A DNA stretch of 64,000 nucleotides from CBDFGT01 sp965247225 (GTDB taxonomy: Bacteria; Pseudomonadota; Alphaproteobacteria; Rhizobiales; Rhizobiaceae): NCBI GenBank assembly GCA_965247225.1, contig CBDFGT010000039.1, forward strand, positions 124,001 through 188,000, in the 5' to 3' direction. The notes beneath the pieces are model-generated. The model was given only the letters and a program-made list of their open reading frames with translations, was not told the DNA's origin and ran no database searches. This document shows positions 8,211 through 16,668 of this stretch, piece after piece (within the stretch, counting starts at the first letter, position 1; each line of letters begins with the position of its first letter). The position numbers and the translations under genes were made by a program.

Positions 8211-9223
8211 TAGAGCGATCCTCCCGATGCGACGGCTTTCAGGCCCGGATGGCCGGTGGGTTTACCGGCCGCCAGCGGATAGTTGCACAGTGCATTGCCA
8301 AAATCTGCCCCCTGCCGGGTGGCAGGACTGTTGCAGAGATCTGTGGCCCAGGCGCAGCGCGGCGCAAACAGACAGCCAGAGGGCCGGTCATGCTGGCCGG
8401 GGACGACGCCGGCAATAGACGGCAGGCGCTGCCCGACAACTGCGCGCTCCGGCAACGAGGCCAGGAGGCCGGCCGTATAGGGATGGCGCGGTTCGGCGAA
8501 CAGGGCAGCAACAGTCTGCTCCTCGACCTTCTGTCCGGCATATTGCACCTGAACACGCTCGGCGGTTTCTGCAACAACGCCCATATCATGCGTAATGAGT
8601 ACAAGGGCCATTCCCTTTTCCTTTTGCAGGCGCACGAGCAGATCGAGAATCTGGGCCTGAATGGTGACATCCAGTGCGGTTGTCGGCTCGTCGGCGATCA
8701 GCAGCTTGGGATCGCAGGCAAGCGCCATGGCAATCATCACGCGCTGGCTCATGCCACCCGACATCTGGTGCGGATAATTGCCCAGCCGGTCTTCGGGGGC
8801 AGGAATACCCACAAGCTTCAACAGCTCGATGGTCCGCGCCCGCCGGTCTTTCTTGTTGAGGCCCATGTGAATGCGCAGGGTTTCACCGATCTGGAACCCG
8901 ACCGTAAAGCAGGGATTGAGGCTCGACATCGGCTCCTGGAAGATCATCGCCATATCGCGACCCAGCATCCTGCGCCGGTCTTGCGCAGAAAGTGTCAAAA
9001 GATCCTTGCCATCAAAAGACATGACATCGGCCGTGATCCTGGCTGTCCATGGCAAAAGGCCCATGAGAGCCAGCATGGCCACGGATTTGCCCGAGCCGGA
9101 TTCGCCGACGACAGACAGGATTTCGCCGCGATCACACGAAAGGGACACGCCGTCCACGGCCCTGAATGTGCCGGTGGAGGTTGCAAATTCGACCGTGAGA
9201 TTTTTTATTTGCAAAAGAGACAT
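8210..9223 (-). CDS. dppD: peptide ABC transporter ATP-binding protein, DppD-type
   Basis: This 337-residue ATPase has Walker A GESGSGKS, signature MSGGMSQRVMIAMAL, Walker B LLIADEP and the C-terminal Opp/Dpp extension with CLFAPRC. It pairs with DppF under the DppBC permease. GGGAG lies upstream of the ATG, and the small 49-codon gene at 9231-9380 ends seven bases before it. Since the IS30 element at 9406-10479 lies between it and dppABC, expression of dppD and dppF may now depend on read-through or a new promoter. Confidence 0.9.
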   Translation of the reverse strand: MSLLQIKNLTVEFATSTGTFRAVDGVSLSCDRGEILSVVGESGSGKSVAMLALMGLLPWTARITADVMSFDGKDLLTLSAQDRRRMLGRDMAMIFQEPMSSLNPCFTVGFQIGETLRIHMGLNKKDRRARTIELLKLVGIPAPEDRLGNYPHQMSGGMSQRVMIAMALACDPKLLIADEPTTALDVTIQAQILDLLVRLQKEKGMALVLITHDMGVVAETAERVQVQYAGQKVEEQTVAALFAEPRHPYTAGLLASLPERAVVGQRLPSIAGVVPGQHDRPSGCLFAPRCAWATDLCNSPATRQGADFGNALCNYPLAAGKPTGHPGLKAVASGGSL

Positions 9224-9230
9224 GATTTTT

Positions 9231-9380
9231 TCAATCTCCCGGCTTATATATGTTCGGAGTGGATTTCACAGTGAGATGAGATATGGCTGACATCAAACCA
9301 AATTCATACCCGACGAATAATGCTCCCAAGCCCATCAACGGGCCGACTGGACCAAGGCCTGGATACTGATTTTTTTTCAT
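9231..9380 (-). CDS. 49-residue small hydrophobic protein inside the dpp operon
   Basis: This complete 49-codon frame starts ATG at 9380 (MKKNQYPGLG) and stops seven bases before dppD. The middle is hydrophobic and Gly-rich (PLMGLGALFVGYEFGLMSAI), consistent with one membrane segment. When the IS30 copy is removed, its ATG overlaps the stop of the upstream small gene as ATGA, the same coupling seen between dppC and that gene. This ordered coupling is the main argument that it is real. I know no named family for it. It could be an accessory subunit or a regulator of the transporter (inference). Confidence 0.55.
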   Translation of the reverse strand: MKKNQYPGLGPVGPLMGLGALFVGYEFGLMSAISHLTVKSTPNIYKPGD

Positions 9381-9405
9381 GCGCCCAGGCTTCTTTCAAT
9401 ACTGT

Positions 9406-10479
9406 CGCCAATTCAACAGTGAAGTGCTCCGGGGGGTGGGGATCAGGTAAGAGAAATGCTTCTTGCTAGCAACAGGAAGCATAGGATGCCCAAAGGCTAT
9501 ACCCACCTGACCCCCGATGAACGATGCCAGATCGAGGTGCTGTTGAAAAGAGGCGACAGCCAACACGCGATTGCGCGGCTTTTGGGTCGTTCGGTCTCGA
9601 CGATCCGCCGTGAGATCGGACGCAACCATGGACAGCGCGGATATCGCAAGAAACAGGCGGATACGAAGGCGCGGGAGCGTCGCTCTGCGGCCAGTCGCCG
9701 CGCGAAAAAGATGTTGCCCGAGGTGATATGCCTGATTGAGGGCAAGCTGTCGCAGATGCAATGGAGCCCGCAGCAGATCAGCGGCTGGTTGGCGACGCAG
9801 CCCGATACTGTTGTTTCCATCAGTCACGAGCGGATTTATCAACATGTCTGGCGTGACAAGCGGCAGGGCGGGCATTTATGGAAACATCTGCGCCACAATG
9901 GCAAAAAATATAACAAACGCAAAGGAATAACCGCCGGGCGCGGATGCATTCCCGGTCGCGTTGATATTGAGCAACGTCCGTCCGTGGTGGATGAAAAGAC
10001 GCGCATCGGCGATTGGGAGATCGATACGGTCATCGGAGCGCATCACAAAGGTGTGCTGGTGACGGCGGTCGACAGGATGTCCAAATACACGATCATCGAA
10101 CCCGTTGCCAACCGAAGTGCTGAGGAGGTTGGCCACGCGCTGATCCGGCGACTGTCAGTCCATGCCGACACGGTACTGACGATCACCGCCGACAACGGCA
10201 AGGAATTTGCCAGTCATGCCGAAATCAGCAGTGCGCTTGGGGCAGATTTCTACTTTGCCAAACCCTATCATTCGTGGCAGCGCGGACTGAACGAACACAC
10301 CAACGGATTGATCCGGCAGTATTTTCCCAAACATATGCGGCTCGACGGGATAACCAGGGAAGAGGTTGACAAGGTCGAGACATTGCTCAACTCCAGACCC
10401 AGAAAAATACTCGGATACAAAACCCCGCAAGACGTCTTCTCAACCCCACCCCCAGGGGCACTTCACTGTTGAATTGGCG
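9406..10479 (+). mobile_element. complete IS30-family insertion sequence
   Basis: The element is 1074 bp, bounded by 36-base inverted repeats (9406-9441 and 10444-10479) with two mismatches. It is flanked by a 3-base direct duplication TGT (9403-9405 and 10480-10482). One transposase gene fills it. The intact ends and duplication point to a recent insertion. The target was the last codons of the small gene at 10463-10981. Confidence 0.95.
9486..10472 (+). CDS. IS30-family transposase
   Basis: About 328 residues long, with an N-terminal helix-turn-helix (YTHLTPDERCQIEVLLKRG, SVSTIRREIGRN) and a DDE catalytic core. Visible landmarks are GDWEIDTVIG, TADNGKEFASH and the C-terminal HSWQRGLNEHTNGLIRQYFP block typical of IS30. 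The start at 9486 follows AGGAAG; an ATG at 9456 lies in frame but has a weaker context. The stop lies inside the right inverted repeat. The frame is intact, so the element may be active. Confidence 0.95.
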   Translation: MPKGYTHLTPDERCQIEVLLKRGDSQHAIARLLGRSVSTIRREIGRNHGQRGYRKKQADTKARERRSAASRRAKKMLPEVICLIEGKLSQMQWSPQQISGWLATQPDTVVSISHERIYQHVWRDKRQGGHLWKHLRHNGKKYNKRKGITAGRGCIPGRVDIEQRPSVVDEKTRIGDWEIDTVIGAHHKGVLVTAVDRMSKYTIIEPVANRSAEEVGHALIRRLSVHADTVLTITADNGKEFASHAEISSALGADFYFAKPYHSWQRGLNEHTNGLIRQYFPKHMRLDGITREEVDKVETLLNSRPRKILGYKTPQDVFSTPPPGALHC

Positions 10480-10981
10480 TGTCTATTGCGTTCCTCGCCA
10501 TGACCAAAAGCACTTTTTTCATGGCAATATAGTCTGAATACATCGCTATTTGCGTTTCGGGCTTGCGTTTGGCAAAATCCGGCTCTCTCAATTCATTCGC
10601 AAACTGCTCAATGGAATGAAGTTGTCTTGCATAGAGAATGACAGGATCTATCACCGCTTCCGGCAAGATGTGAATTTCGCTGAGAACAATATCGAAAACA
10701 ATGCTTCTGGCAGGCTGGCTGGCCCGCACGGCATATGTGTTGCTGTGCTGATATTTTGAAATGACGTCCGCAAGATGCATGTCGAGATCATATTCCAGCA
10801 GATTTGTCAGTTCGCTGCGAATCTCTGCCCGGACGGCAATCTGGAAATCCCGTATTTTTTCATGCCTGCGGCCCTGTTCCAGCCTGATCGACACAATTCC
10901 ATTGACGATCAGTCCAACGATCCCAATCAGCCCGGACACCAGTGCCGCGATGATCGCCGGTCCTATCCACAGTGCCATCAT
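10463..10981 (-). CDS. small membrane-anchored protein of the dpp operon, 3' end replaced by IS30
   Basis: The start ATG at 10981 overlaps the dppC stop as ATGA, showing translational coupling. The product has one N-terminal transmembrane helix (WIGPAIIAALVSGLIGIVGL). It is followed by about 140 cytoplasmic, largely helical residues with charged segments (RLEQGRRHEKIRDF). The natural ending is lost: the frame runs into the IS30 inverted repeat and picks up residues PIQQ. Removing the IS and one TGT restores an ending of SIERSLGA and a stop at 9377-9379. I do not recognise a named family. Its place in the operon suggests a transporter accessory protein. Confidence 0.75.
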   Translation of the reverse strand: MMALWIGPAIIAALVSGLIGIVGLIVNGIVSIRLEQGRRHEKIRDFQIAVRAEIRSELTNLLEYDLDMHLADVISKYQHSNTYAVRASQPARSIVFDIVLSEIHILPEAVIDPVILYARQLHSIEQFANELREPDFAKRKPETQIAMYSDYIAMKKVLLVMARNAIDTPIQQ

Positions 10982-11868
10982 GACCTCTTCAGCTTGGGAT
11001 CCAGCGCATCGCGCAGGCCATCCCCCATCAGGTTGATCGCCAGAACCGTGATGAGAATGGCAAGGCCCGGGAACGTGACAACCCACCAGGCACGCTGGAT
11101 GAACTCGCGGGCCTCGGCCAGCATGGTTCCCCATTCCGGTGTCGGCGGCTGCGCACCCATGCCCAGAAACCCGAGAGCGGCGGCATCGAGAATGGCGTTG
11201 GAGAAAGACAGGGTTGCCTGGACGATCAGCGGCGCAAGACAGTTTGGCAGGATCGTCAGAAACATCAGGCGCAAGGTGCCTGCCCCCGCAACCCGCGAGG
11301 CAATGACATAGTCCTTGTTTTTTTCCGTCATGACAGAGGCACGGGCCAGACGCACGAAATGCGGCTGATACACAATGGAAATCGCAATCATGGCATTGAT
11401 GATACCCGGGCCGAGAATGGCCACCAGAACCAGCGCCAGCAGCAGCGAGGGAAAGGCAAGGATCACGTCCATGATACGCATGATCAATGTATCGATCCTG
11501 CCGCCGTAATAGCCTGCAAACAGCCCGATCAGCACACCCGAGATGACCGACAATGTGACCACGAACAGCCCGATGAACAGGGAGAAGCGCGAACCATAAA
11601 TCAGCCGGGACAGTATATCCCGTCCGACCGGATCCGTGCCCAGCAGATAGGATGAATTTCCGCCTTCAGCCCAGGCCGGTGGCAGGAGCAGCATGGCGCG
11701 GTCCTGCACATCGGGCAGATGCATGGCGAAAACCGGAGCGAAAATGGCCACAAAAACAATTGCGGAAAAAATGATCAGTCCGAGTACGGCACCGCTGTTT
11801 TTCGAGAAATAGAACCAGAACTCGGCCAGCGCGGAAGGATGGGCAGTCTTGACTTCGAGATTGGCCAT
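10978..11868 (-). CDS. dppC: peptide ABC transporter permease, DppC-type
   Basis: This 296-residue inner-membrane permease has five to six helices. The DppC N-terminal segment (GLIIFSAIVFVAIFAPVFA) is present, as is the cytoplasmic EAA-like loop in the stretch ending in LPNCLAPLIVQ. The conserved LLGTDPVGRDILSRLIYGSR motif characteristic of OppC/DppC is seen near residue 75. The start lies ten bases after dppB. It forms the heterodimeric channel with DppB. Confidence 0.92.
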   Translation of the reverse strand: MANLEVKTAHPSALAEFWFYFSKNSGAVLGLIIFSAIVFVAIFAPVFAMHLPDVQDRAMLLLPPAWAEGGNSSYLLGTDPVGRDILSRLIYGSRFSLFIGLFVVTLSVISGVLIGLFAGYYGGRIDTLIMRIMDVILAFPSLLLALVLVAILGPGIINAMIAISIVYQPHFVRLARASVMTEKNKDYVIASRVAGAGTLRLMFLTILPNCLAPLIVQATLSFSNAILDAAALGFLGMGAQPPTPEWGTMLAEAREFIQRAWWVVTFPGLAILITVLAINLMGDGLRDALDPKLKRS

Positions 11869-11877
11869 GGTCGCCTC

Positions 11878-12882
11878 CTATCGCCGGATACGGGGATTGA
11901 TGAAGCCATACAGCACATCAACAATCAGGTTGACGATCATGACAATGGCTGCAATCAGCAGCAGGCCGCCCTGCACCACCGCATAATCCCGCTTGAACAC
12001 GGCATCGACCATCCACTTGCCGATCCCCGGCCAGGAGAAGATCGATTCCGTGAGAATGGCTCCGGTGAGAAGAACGCCAACCTGCAGGCCAATGGTGGTG
12101 ACAACCGGGATCATGGCATTGCGCAGGGCATGGATTCCGACAACCCGGAATGTGGACAGGCCCTTGGAGCGGGCAGTGCGCACATAATCCTCGCCCAGAA
12201 CCTCAAGCATCGCCGAGCGGGTCTGCCGGGCAATGACGGCCAGCGGAATAGTGCCCAGAACAATGGTTGGCAGGACAAGATAGCTCACGGCGGAGCGAAA
12301 GGCTCCCGGCTGCCCGGACAGCAGGCTGTCAATCAGCATGAAGCCGGTGACCTGCGGGAAAAAATAGGTCAGAGCTATGCGGCCTGAAACCGGTGTCCAC
12401 TGGAGATAACCGGAAAAGAAAATAATCAGCAGGAGGCCCCACCAGAAAATCGGCATGGAATAGCCGACAAGCGCCACGCCCATAATGCTCTGGTCTGCCC
12501 AGGTTCCGCGCTTGACCGCAGCGATAACGCCTGCCGGAATACCAAGACCAACAGCCAGAACCATGGCACAGAAGGAAAGCTCCAGCGTTGCCGGAAAAAG
12601 CGTGCGAAACTCTTGCAGGACAGGGCGTTTGGTTACAACAGATTTGCCGAAATCCCCTTGCAGTATTTTACCGACATATTCCAGAAACTGGACATGCAGA
12701 GGCCGGTCATAGCCAAGATCGCGGGAAATTTCGGCATAGCGTTCCGGTTGCATCACCCGTTCACCGGACATGAGCATTACCGGATCACCCGGCAGAAGCC
12801 GGATGAACATGAAGGCCACCAGCGCCACGCCGAGAAATGTCGGAACCAAAACTGCCACGCGACCAAGAATAAAACGAAACAT
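11878..12882 (-). CDS. dppB: peptide ABC transporter permease, DppB-type
   Basis: About 334 residues with six predicted helices. The typical DppB start MFRFILGRVAVLVPTFLGV and the RLLPGDPVMLM motif are present, and an EAA-type loop lies near GEDYVRTARSKGLS. I chose the ATG at 12882, which has an AGTGGA ribosome site; the frame continues upstream but only through the hairpin region. It sits between dppA and dppC and forms half of the membrane channel. Confidence 0.92.
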   Translation of the reverse strand: MFRFILGRVAVLVPTFLGVALVAFMFIRLLPGDPVMLMSGERVMQPERYAEISRDLGYDRPLHVQFLEYVGKILQGDFGKSVVTKRPVLQEFRTLFPATLELSFCAMVLAVGLGIPAGVIAAVKRGTWADQSIMGVALVGYSMPIFWWGLLLIIFFSGYLQWTPVSGRIALTYFFPQVTGFMLIDSLLSGQPGAFRSAVSYLVLPTIVLGTIPLAVIARQTRSAMLEVLGEDYVRTARSKGLSTFRVVGIHALRNAMIPVVTTIGLQVGVLLTGAILTESIFSWPGIGKWMVDAVFKRDYAVVQGGLLLIAAIVMIVNLIVDVLYGFINPRIRR

Positions 12883-12900
12883 GGTATATCCACTGAAAAC

Positions 12901-12927
12901 GGCGGAGCCGGGAAACCCGGCCCCGCC
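12901..12927 (-). terminator. intercistronic hairpin between dppA and dppB
   Basis: A GC-rich stem, GGCGGAGCCGGG pairing with CCCGGCCCCGCC around an AAA loop, lies in the 74-base dppA-dppB gap. On the transcribed strand it is followed by GTTTTC. Such hairpins commonly attenuate transcription or protect the binding-protein mRNA, giving excess DppA over the membrane subunits. Confidence 0.7.
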
Positions 12928-12956
12928 AGACATCTCTGTTCAGGACGCACTCGGCT

Positions 12957-14552
12957 TTATTCTGCGATATCCACGCCGTCAAAACGGTGGATGCCCAGTG
13001 GGTCCAGGGCATATCCGGTAACTTTTTTGCTCATCGGCCCAAAAACCACGGAATGGTCAATCGTCATCCATGGTGCTTCTTTCTTGAAGATCACCTGGGC
13101 CTCCATGTAGAGCTTTGTACGCTCTGCCTTGTCAGAGGTTACCCTTGCAGCCTTGATGGCCTTGTCGAAATCCTCATTGCACCATTGTGCACGATTGTTG
13201 CCGCCAACCGCACCACAGCCCAAAAGCACCGTCAGGAAGTTGTCCGGATCACCATTGTCCCCCGTCCAGCCCAGCATCACAGCACCATCACGGTTCTTGT
13301 CCTGGGTCTGCTTGAGGTATTCAGCCCATTCCATCGAAACGATTTCGACCTTGACGCCGACCTTTGCCAAATCTGCCTGCATCAGCTCGGCTGCGCGTTT
13401 GGCGTTCAGCATGTAGGGACGCGAAACAGGCATGGCCCAGATCTTCATTGACAGATCCTTGACACCGGCCGCTTCCAGGGCAGCCTTGGCGGCTTCCGGA
13501 TCATACTTGTCGTCTTCAATAGCATCATTGTAGGACCACATTGTTGGCGGGATCGGGTTTTTCGCCACCTGGGCCGCGCCCTGGAACACGGCGTCGACGA
13601 TGGCCTGCTTGTTGACTGCCATGTTCAGCGCCTTGCGCACTTCCGGCTTGTCAAACGGTGCCATGGTGGTGTTGTAAGCCAGATAGGCAATGTTCAGGCC
13701 CGGCTGTTCCAGCACTGTCAGGTTTGGATCGGCCTTGAGGTCGGCAACATCGGCTGCATTTGGATAAGGCATGATGTGGCATTCGCCGGCCTTCAGCTTC
13801 TGGGCGCGAACGGCTGCATCTGTGGTGATGGCGAAGATCAGATCATCAATCTTCTGCTTGCCGCCCCAATAGTCCGGATTGGCCTTGTAGCGAATAACTG
13901 CATCCGTCTGATAGTCTACGAAGACATACGGACCCGTGCCCAGCGGCTTCTGGTTCATCTGTGCCATATTGCCATCAGCAACCAGCTTGTCGGCATATTC
14001 TTTTGAAACGATTGACGCAAAATCCATACCAAGGTCGGCCAGGAAGGGTGCTTCCGGTTTGTTCAAGGTGAATTTCACTGTCAGGTCATCCACTTTTTCC
14101 ATCGACTTTATCAGTTCAGGAAAACCCATGTCCGCAGCATAGCCATAGCTTGCGCCCTCGACATATTTCGCCCAAGGGCTGTCGGCCTTCAACTGACGTT
14201 CAAACGAGAAGATAACATCATCCGCATTCAGGTCACGGGTCGGTGTAAAATAATCGGTTGTCTGGAACTTGACACCGCCGCGCAGTTTGAAAGTGTACAC
14301 CAGACCATCGTCAGAAATCGTGTAGCTTTCTGCCAGACCCGGCTCCAGTTCCGTGCTGCCTTTTTTGAATTCCAGCAAACGGTTGTAGACCGTGCGTGAA
14401 GACGCATCAAAAGTGTCGCCTCCCGTATAAAGCGCGGAATCGAAACCTTCCGGTGCCGCAGGAGAGCAATAGACCAGGGTCTTGGACCATGCAGCAGAGC
14501 CCATGAGCATTGTCATGGCTGTTGCAGCAAACAGAATTGCCAGCTTTTTCAT
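12957..14552 (-). CDS. dppA: peptide ABC transporter periplasmic binding protein, DppA-type
   Basis: This 531-residue SBP family 5 protein has a clear signal peptide (MKKLAILFAATAMTMLMGSA, cleaved near AAWSK) and the mature start TLVYCSPAAPEGFDSALYTG typical of DppA. The family signature region (ALNMAVNKQAIVDAVFQGAA) is present. Two paired cysteines occur (one in GECHIMPYP, one in LLGCGAVGGNN). The start at 14552 has GGGA upstream. As first gene of the operon, it captures peptides, and in some relatives haem or aminolevulinate. The 325 bases upstream (14553-14877) hold the promoter region but no further gene that I can support. Confidence 0.92.
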   Translation of the reverse strand: MKKLAILFAATAMTMLMGSAAWSKTLVYCSPAAPEGFDSALYTGGDTFDASSRTVYNRLLEFKKGSTELEPGLAESYTISDDGLVYTFKLRGGVKFQTTDYFTPTRDLNADDVIFSFERQLKADSPWAKYVEGASYGYAADMGFPELIKSMEKVDDLTVKFTLNKPEAPFLADLGMDFASIVSKEYADKLVADGNMAQMNQKPLGTGPYVFVDYQTDAVIRYKANPDYWGGKQKIDDLIFAITTDAAVRAQKLKAGECHIMPYPNAADVADLKADPNLTVLEQPGLNIAYLAYNTTMAPFDKPEVRKALNMAVNKQAIVDAVFQGAAQVAKNPIPPTMWSYNDAIEDDKYDPEAAKAALEAAGVKDLSMKIWAMPVSRPYMLNAKRAAELMQADLAKVGVKVEIVSMEWAEYLKQTQDKNRDGAVMLGWTGDNGDPDNFLTVLLGCGAVGGNNRAQWCNEDFDKAIKAARVTSDKAERTKLYMEAQVIFKKEAPWMTIDHSVVFGPMSKKVTGYALDPLGIHRFDGVDIAE

Positions 14553-14877
14553 CGTGATTTTCCCAGTGTTGGATGTTTTTTGTTCCACAGGTGCCATAAT
14601 CCTGCACCTTTAGGCAAGGAAACGATATTTAAGTTTCAAAAGCAACAGCTATTTGAGAAATTTTATCCATCCGGAAAAAATTTGGCAGACTCCATCTTTC
14701 CGCGGGAAGCGAAGTTACCCGGCGGATTCCGACAGGACATTGCCTTGCAACACTGTAATCCCCACCTCATTTGTTCCAAAACCCGGCAAAGCGCAGGCAG
14801 AGTAACATTGTGCTTGAAATAAGGCGGCCGGTTCCCTAACAATCCTGTTGCGAAGGAGCGCATAAGGCGGGTTTGTT

Positions 14878-15588
14878 TTGACATTTCTTCCCAGGCATAT
14901 TTGTCGTAATGACAACAGGGCAGAGCTGGAAAAGGCTCTGAACCGTGTCGATTTTTTTCGCATTTTTCACAGTCTCGCCCTCAAGCATCATTTTGAGCAT
15001 TTCTGTATCCTGCAGCTCCATGGCGACAGGACGATCCGGACCCTGTTTCAGCATCTGGTCCTGCATGATCTGCCCAACGATCTGGCGGAGGATTATGACA
15101 AGCGCTACCAGTTTGGAAAATCCGGCCTGCTGGACCTGCTGCATGAAACAACGCTTCCCTCCATCTGGCGTGACAGTGATGCTGATTCACCGCAACCCGA
15201 CATGCTGATGCGGCAACTGGGCTTTGAACTGGCCATCTGCATTCCTGTCCACAGCAACAATGGTGGCCGGTTTGCAGTGCTGTTCCTGGGGGACAGGGAT
15301 GCGCCGGATCTTCCGGAACTCGCCGAACTTCACTATAATTCGACCTTTGCATTTAATTATTTTTACCAAAAGGTTCTTGGCAACAAGAAGGGCATGGGGC
15401 TGACAGCGCGCGAAACCGAAATCCTGCGATGGATTTCACACGGCAAAACGGCAAGCGAGGTCGCCCTGATCGTTTCCGTATCGGAACATACGGTTAATTC
15501 CCATACAGCGACGATTTTAAAGAAAATGGATGTTGTCAACCGCACACAGATGGTTGCGAAGGCGATTCGTGAGCAGATTATTGATTGA
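14878..15588 (+). CDS. LuxR-family regulator with autoinducer-binding-like domain (VjbR-like solo)
   Basis: This 236-residue protein has an N-terminal autoinducer-binding-like domain (about residues 15-150) and a C-terminal LuxR helix-turn-helix. The HTH has LTARETEILRWISHGKTASE, then VSEHTVNSHTATILKKMDV. No luxI-type synthase lies in the window, so it acts as a solo or responds to a distant synthase. The architecture is that of Brucella VjbR and rhizobial relatives. The start codon is uncertain because no strong ribosome site precedes 14878. Targets cannot be inferred here, though the dpp operon is divergent from it. Confidence 0.85.
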   Translation: MTFLPRHICRNDNRAELEKALNRVDFFRIFHSLALKHHFEHFCILQLHGDRTIRTLFQHLVLHDLPNDLAEDYDKRYQFGKSGLLDLLHETTLPSIWRDSDADSPQPDMLMRQLGFELAICIPVHSNNGGRFAVLFLGDRDAPDLPELAELHYNSTFAFNYFYQKVLGNKKGMGLTARETEILRWISHGKTASEVALIVSVSEHTVNSHTATILKKMDVVNRTQMVAKAIREQIID

Positions 15589-15717
15589 ATTTCTTTCCCG
15601 AAACCGGATTTTTTGCCATAAAAGGATAAAAACAGCGTTATATTTTGAAAATGCCATACTTTTGATCAGTAATTCTGTACTGATGTACGTGCTGCAAACC
15701 ATTCAGGACAAGTTATC

Positions 15718-16107
15718 ATGAGAGATATCGTCAGTATTTTGCTTGTGGACGACGATGCCGCCGAGGAAGTCATCATGCGGTCGCTGATGAAGCGGGTCTC
15801 GACTTACAACATCGTGATGCATTATTGCGACGGTATCGAATCCGCACTGGAATTTATGATCAAGAACAAGAAAATCGCCCTGATCCTGATGGACAACATG
15901 CTCTACCATGGCAGCGACTTCCGGGACAATGTTCCCTTGTTGCGGCAAAACGGCTTCATCGGTCCTATCGGAGTCATATCATCGTCTGTCGATGATCCCT
16001 ATTTCCAGTCGATTGAAGAATATGGTGCCGACTTTCGTATCGACAAGTCAGAGTTTGACCCGACTGCGATTGAATTCATCATTCGGGAATATCTGACAAC
16101 AGCTTGA
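15718..16107 (+). CDS. single-domain response regulator (receiver only)
   Basis: This 129-residue protein is a lone receiver domain. The acidic triad D11-D12-D13 is in LLVDDDAAEE, the phosphoacceptor is D59 in ILMDNM, the conserved Ser/Thr position lies in GVISSS (about 88-90), and the lysine is K110 in RIDKSEF. There is no output domain, so it probably relays phosphate or acts through protein contact. It lies about 130 bases behind the LuxR gene on the same strand. The partner kinase is not adjacent. Confidence 0.85.
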   Translation: MRDIVSILLVDDDAAEEVIMRSLMKRVSTYNIVMHYCDGIESALEFMIKNKKIALILMDNMLYHGSDFRDNVPLLRQNGFIGPIGVISSSVDDPYFQSIEEYGADFRIDKSEFDPTAIEFIIREYLTTA

Positions 16108-16122
16108 GCCTGCCGCACCGGA

Positions 16123-16584
16123 TCAGGCTGCCGGGTGCAGGTCGCGGATGGGTTCCAGACCCAACAGAAAGTTGATCTGCGGACGCGCCTGTACGAGATC
16201 ATCAATGGAATATTCCGCCAGCACATCAAGAAAGGCATTGAGTGCCCGCCGCAGCGCTGAATTCAGGCCACAGCTATCCACCAGCGGGCAATCTGTCTCC
16301 CCGGATTCAAAGCATTCTGCCATGGAAAACCCGTCTTCGGTGACCCGCACGACATCAAACAGGGTAATATCCCTGGCCGGCCTGTTGAGCCTGATGCCAC
16401 CGTTGCGACCGCGCACGGTCTCCACCAGACCGGCCTTGTTGAGAACCTGAAGGATTTTGAACAAAAACAGTTCGGAAACACCATAGGCCCTGGCAATGTC
16501 GGTAATCCTGCTCAATTGACCGCGGTTTGCCTCGCAATACATCAGAATACGAACGGCATAGTTGGTCTGTTTGGTCAAGCGCAT
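16123..16584 (-). CDS. rirA: Rrf2-family iron-responsive regulator RirA
   Basis: This 153-residue protein begins MRLTKQTNYAVRILMY, typical of Rrf2 winged-helix regulators. Counted from this start, its three cysteines fall at C91, C99 and C105, exactly the spacing reported for the Fe-S ligands of rhizobial RirA. RirA senses iron through the cluster and represses iron uptake genes. It is divergent from the ferric-iron binding protein gene fbpA, an arrangement also known in Sinorhizobium. An ATG at 16605 is in frame, but the family start favours 16584. Confidence 0.92.
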   Translation of the reverse strand: MRLTKQTNYAVRILMYCEANRGQLSRITDIARAYGVSELFLFKILQVLNKAGLVETVRGRNGGIRLNRPARDITLFDVVRVTEDGFSMAECFESGETDCPLVDSCGLNSALRRALNAFLDVLAEYSIDDLVQARPQINFLLGLEPIRDLHPAA

Positions 16585-16653
16585 GGGGAACTCCAGATTC
16601 AGCAATCCTGATTGTCATATAGAGCTTTCCGCAATCTGGAACAATTCCAAACG

Positions 16654-16668
16654 TGAAATAAATTCTCA
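16654..16668. promoter_or_regulatory. candidate iron-responsive (IRO-type) operator, rirA/fbpA
   Basis: The sequence TGA-AATAAATTC-TCA fits the TGA-N9-TCA iron-responsive operator described for RirA-controlled genes. It lies 92 bases upstream of the fbpA start. A second near match on the opposite strand spans 16716-16730 (TGA-N9-TCG) and overlaps GAGTTATAAACTC. Confidence 0.6.

Noticed and set aside
9396..9875. Minus-strand open frame of 159 codons across the IS30 left end
   Set aside because: It is antisense to the transposase and has no family resemblance; the plus-strand transposase explains the region.
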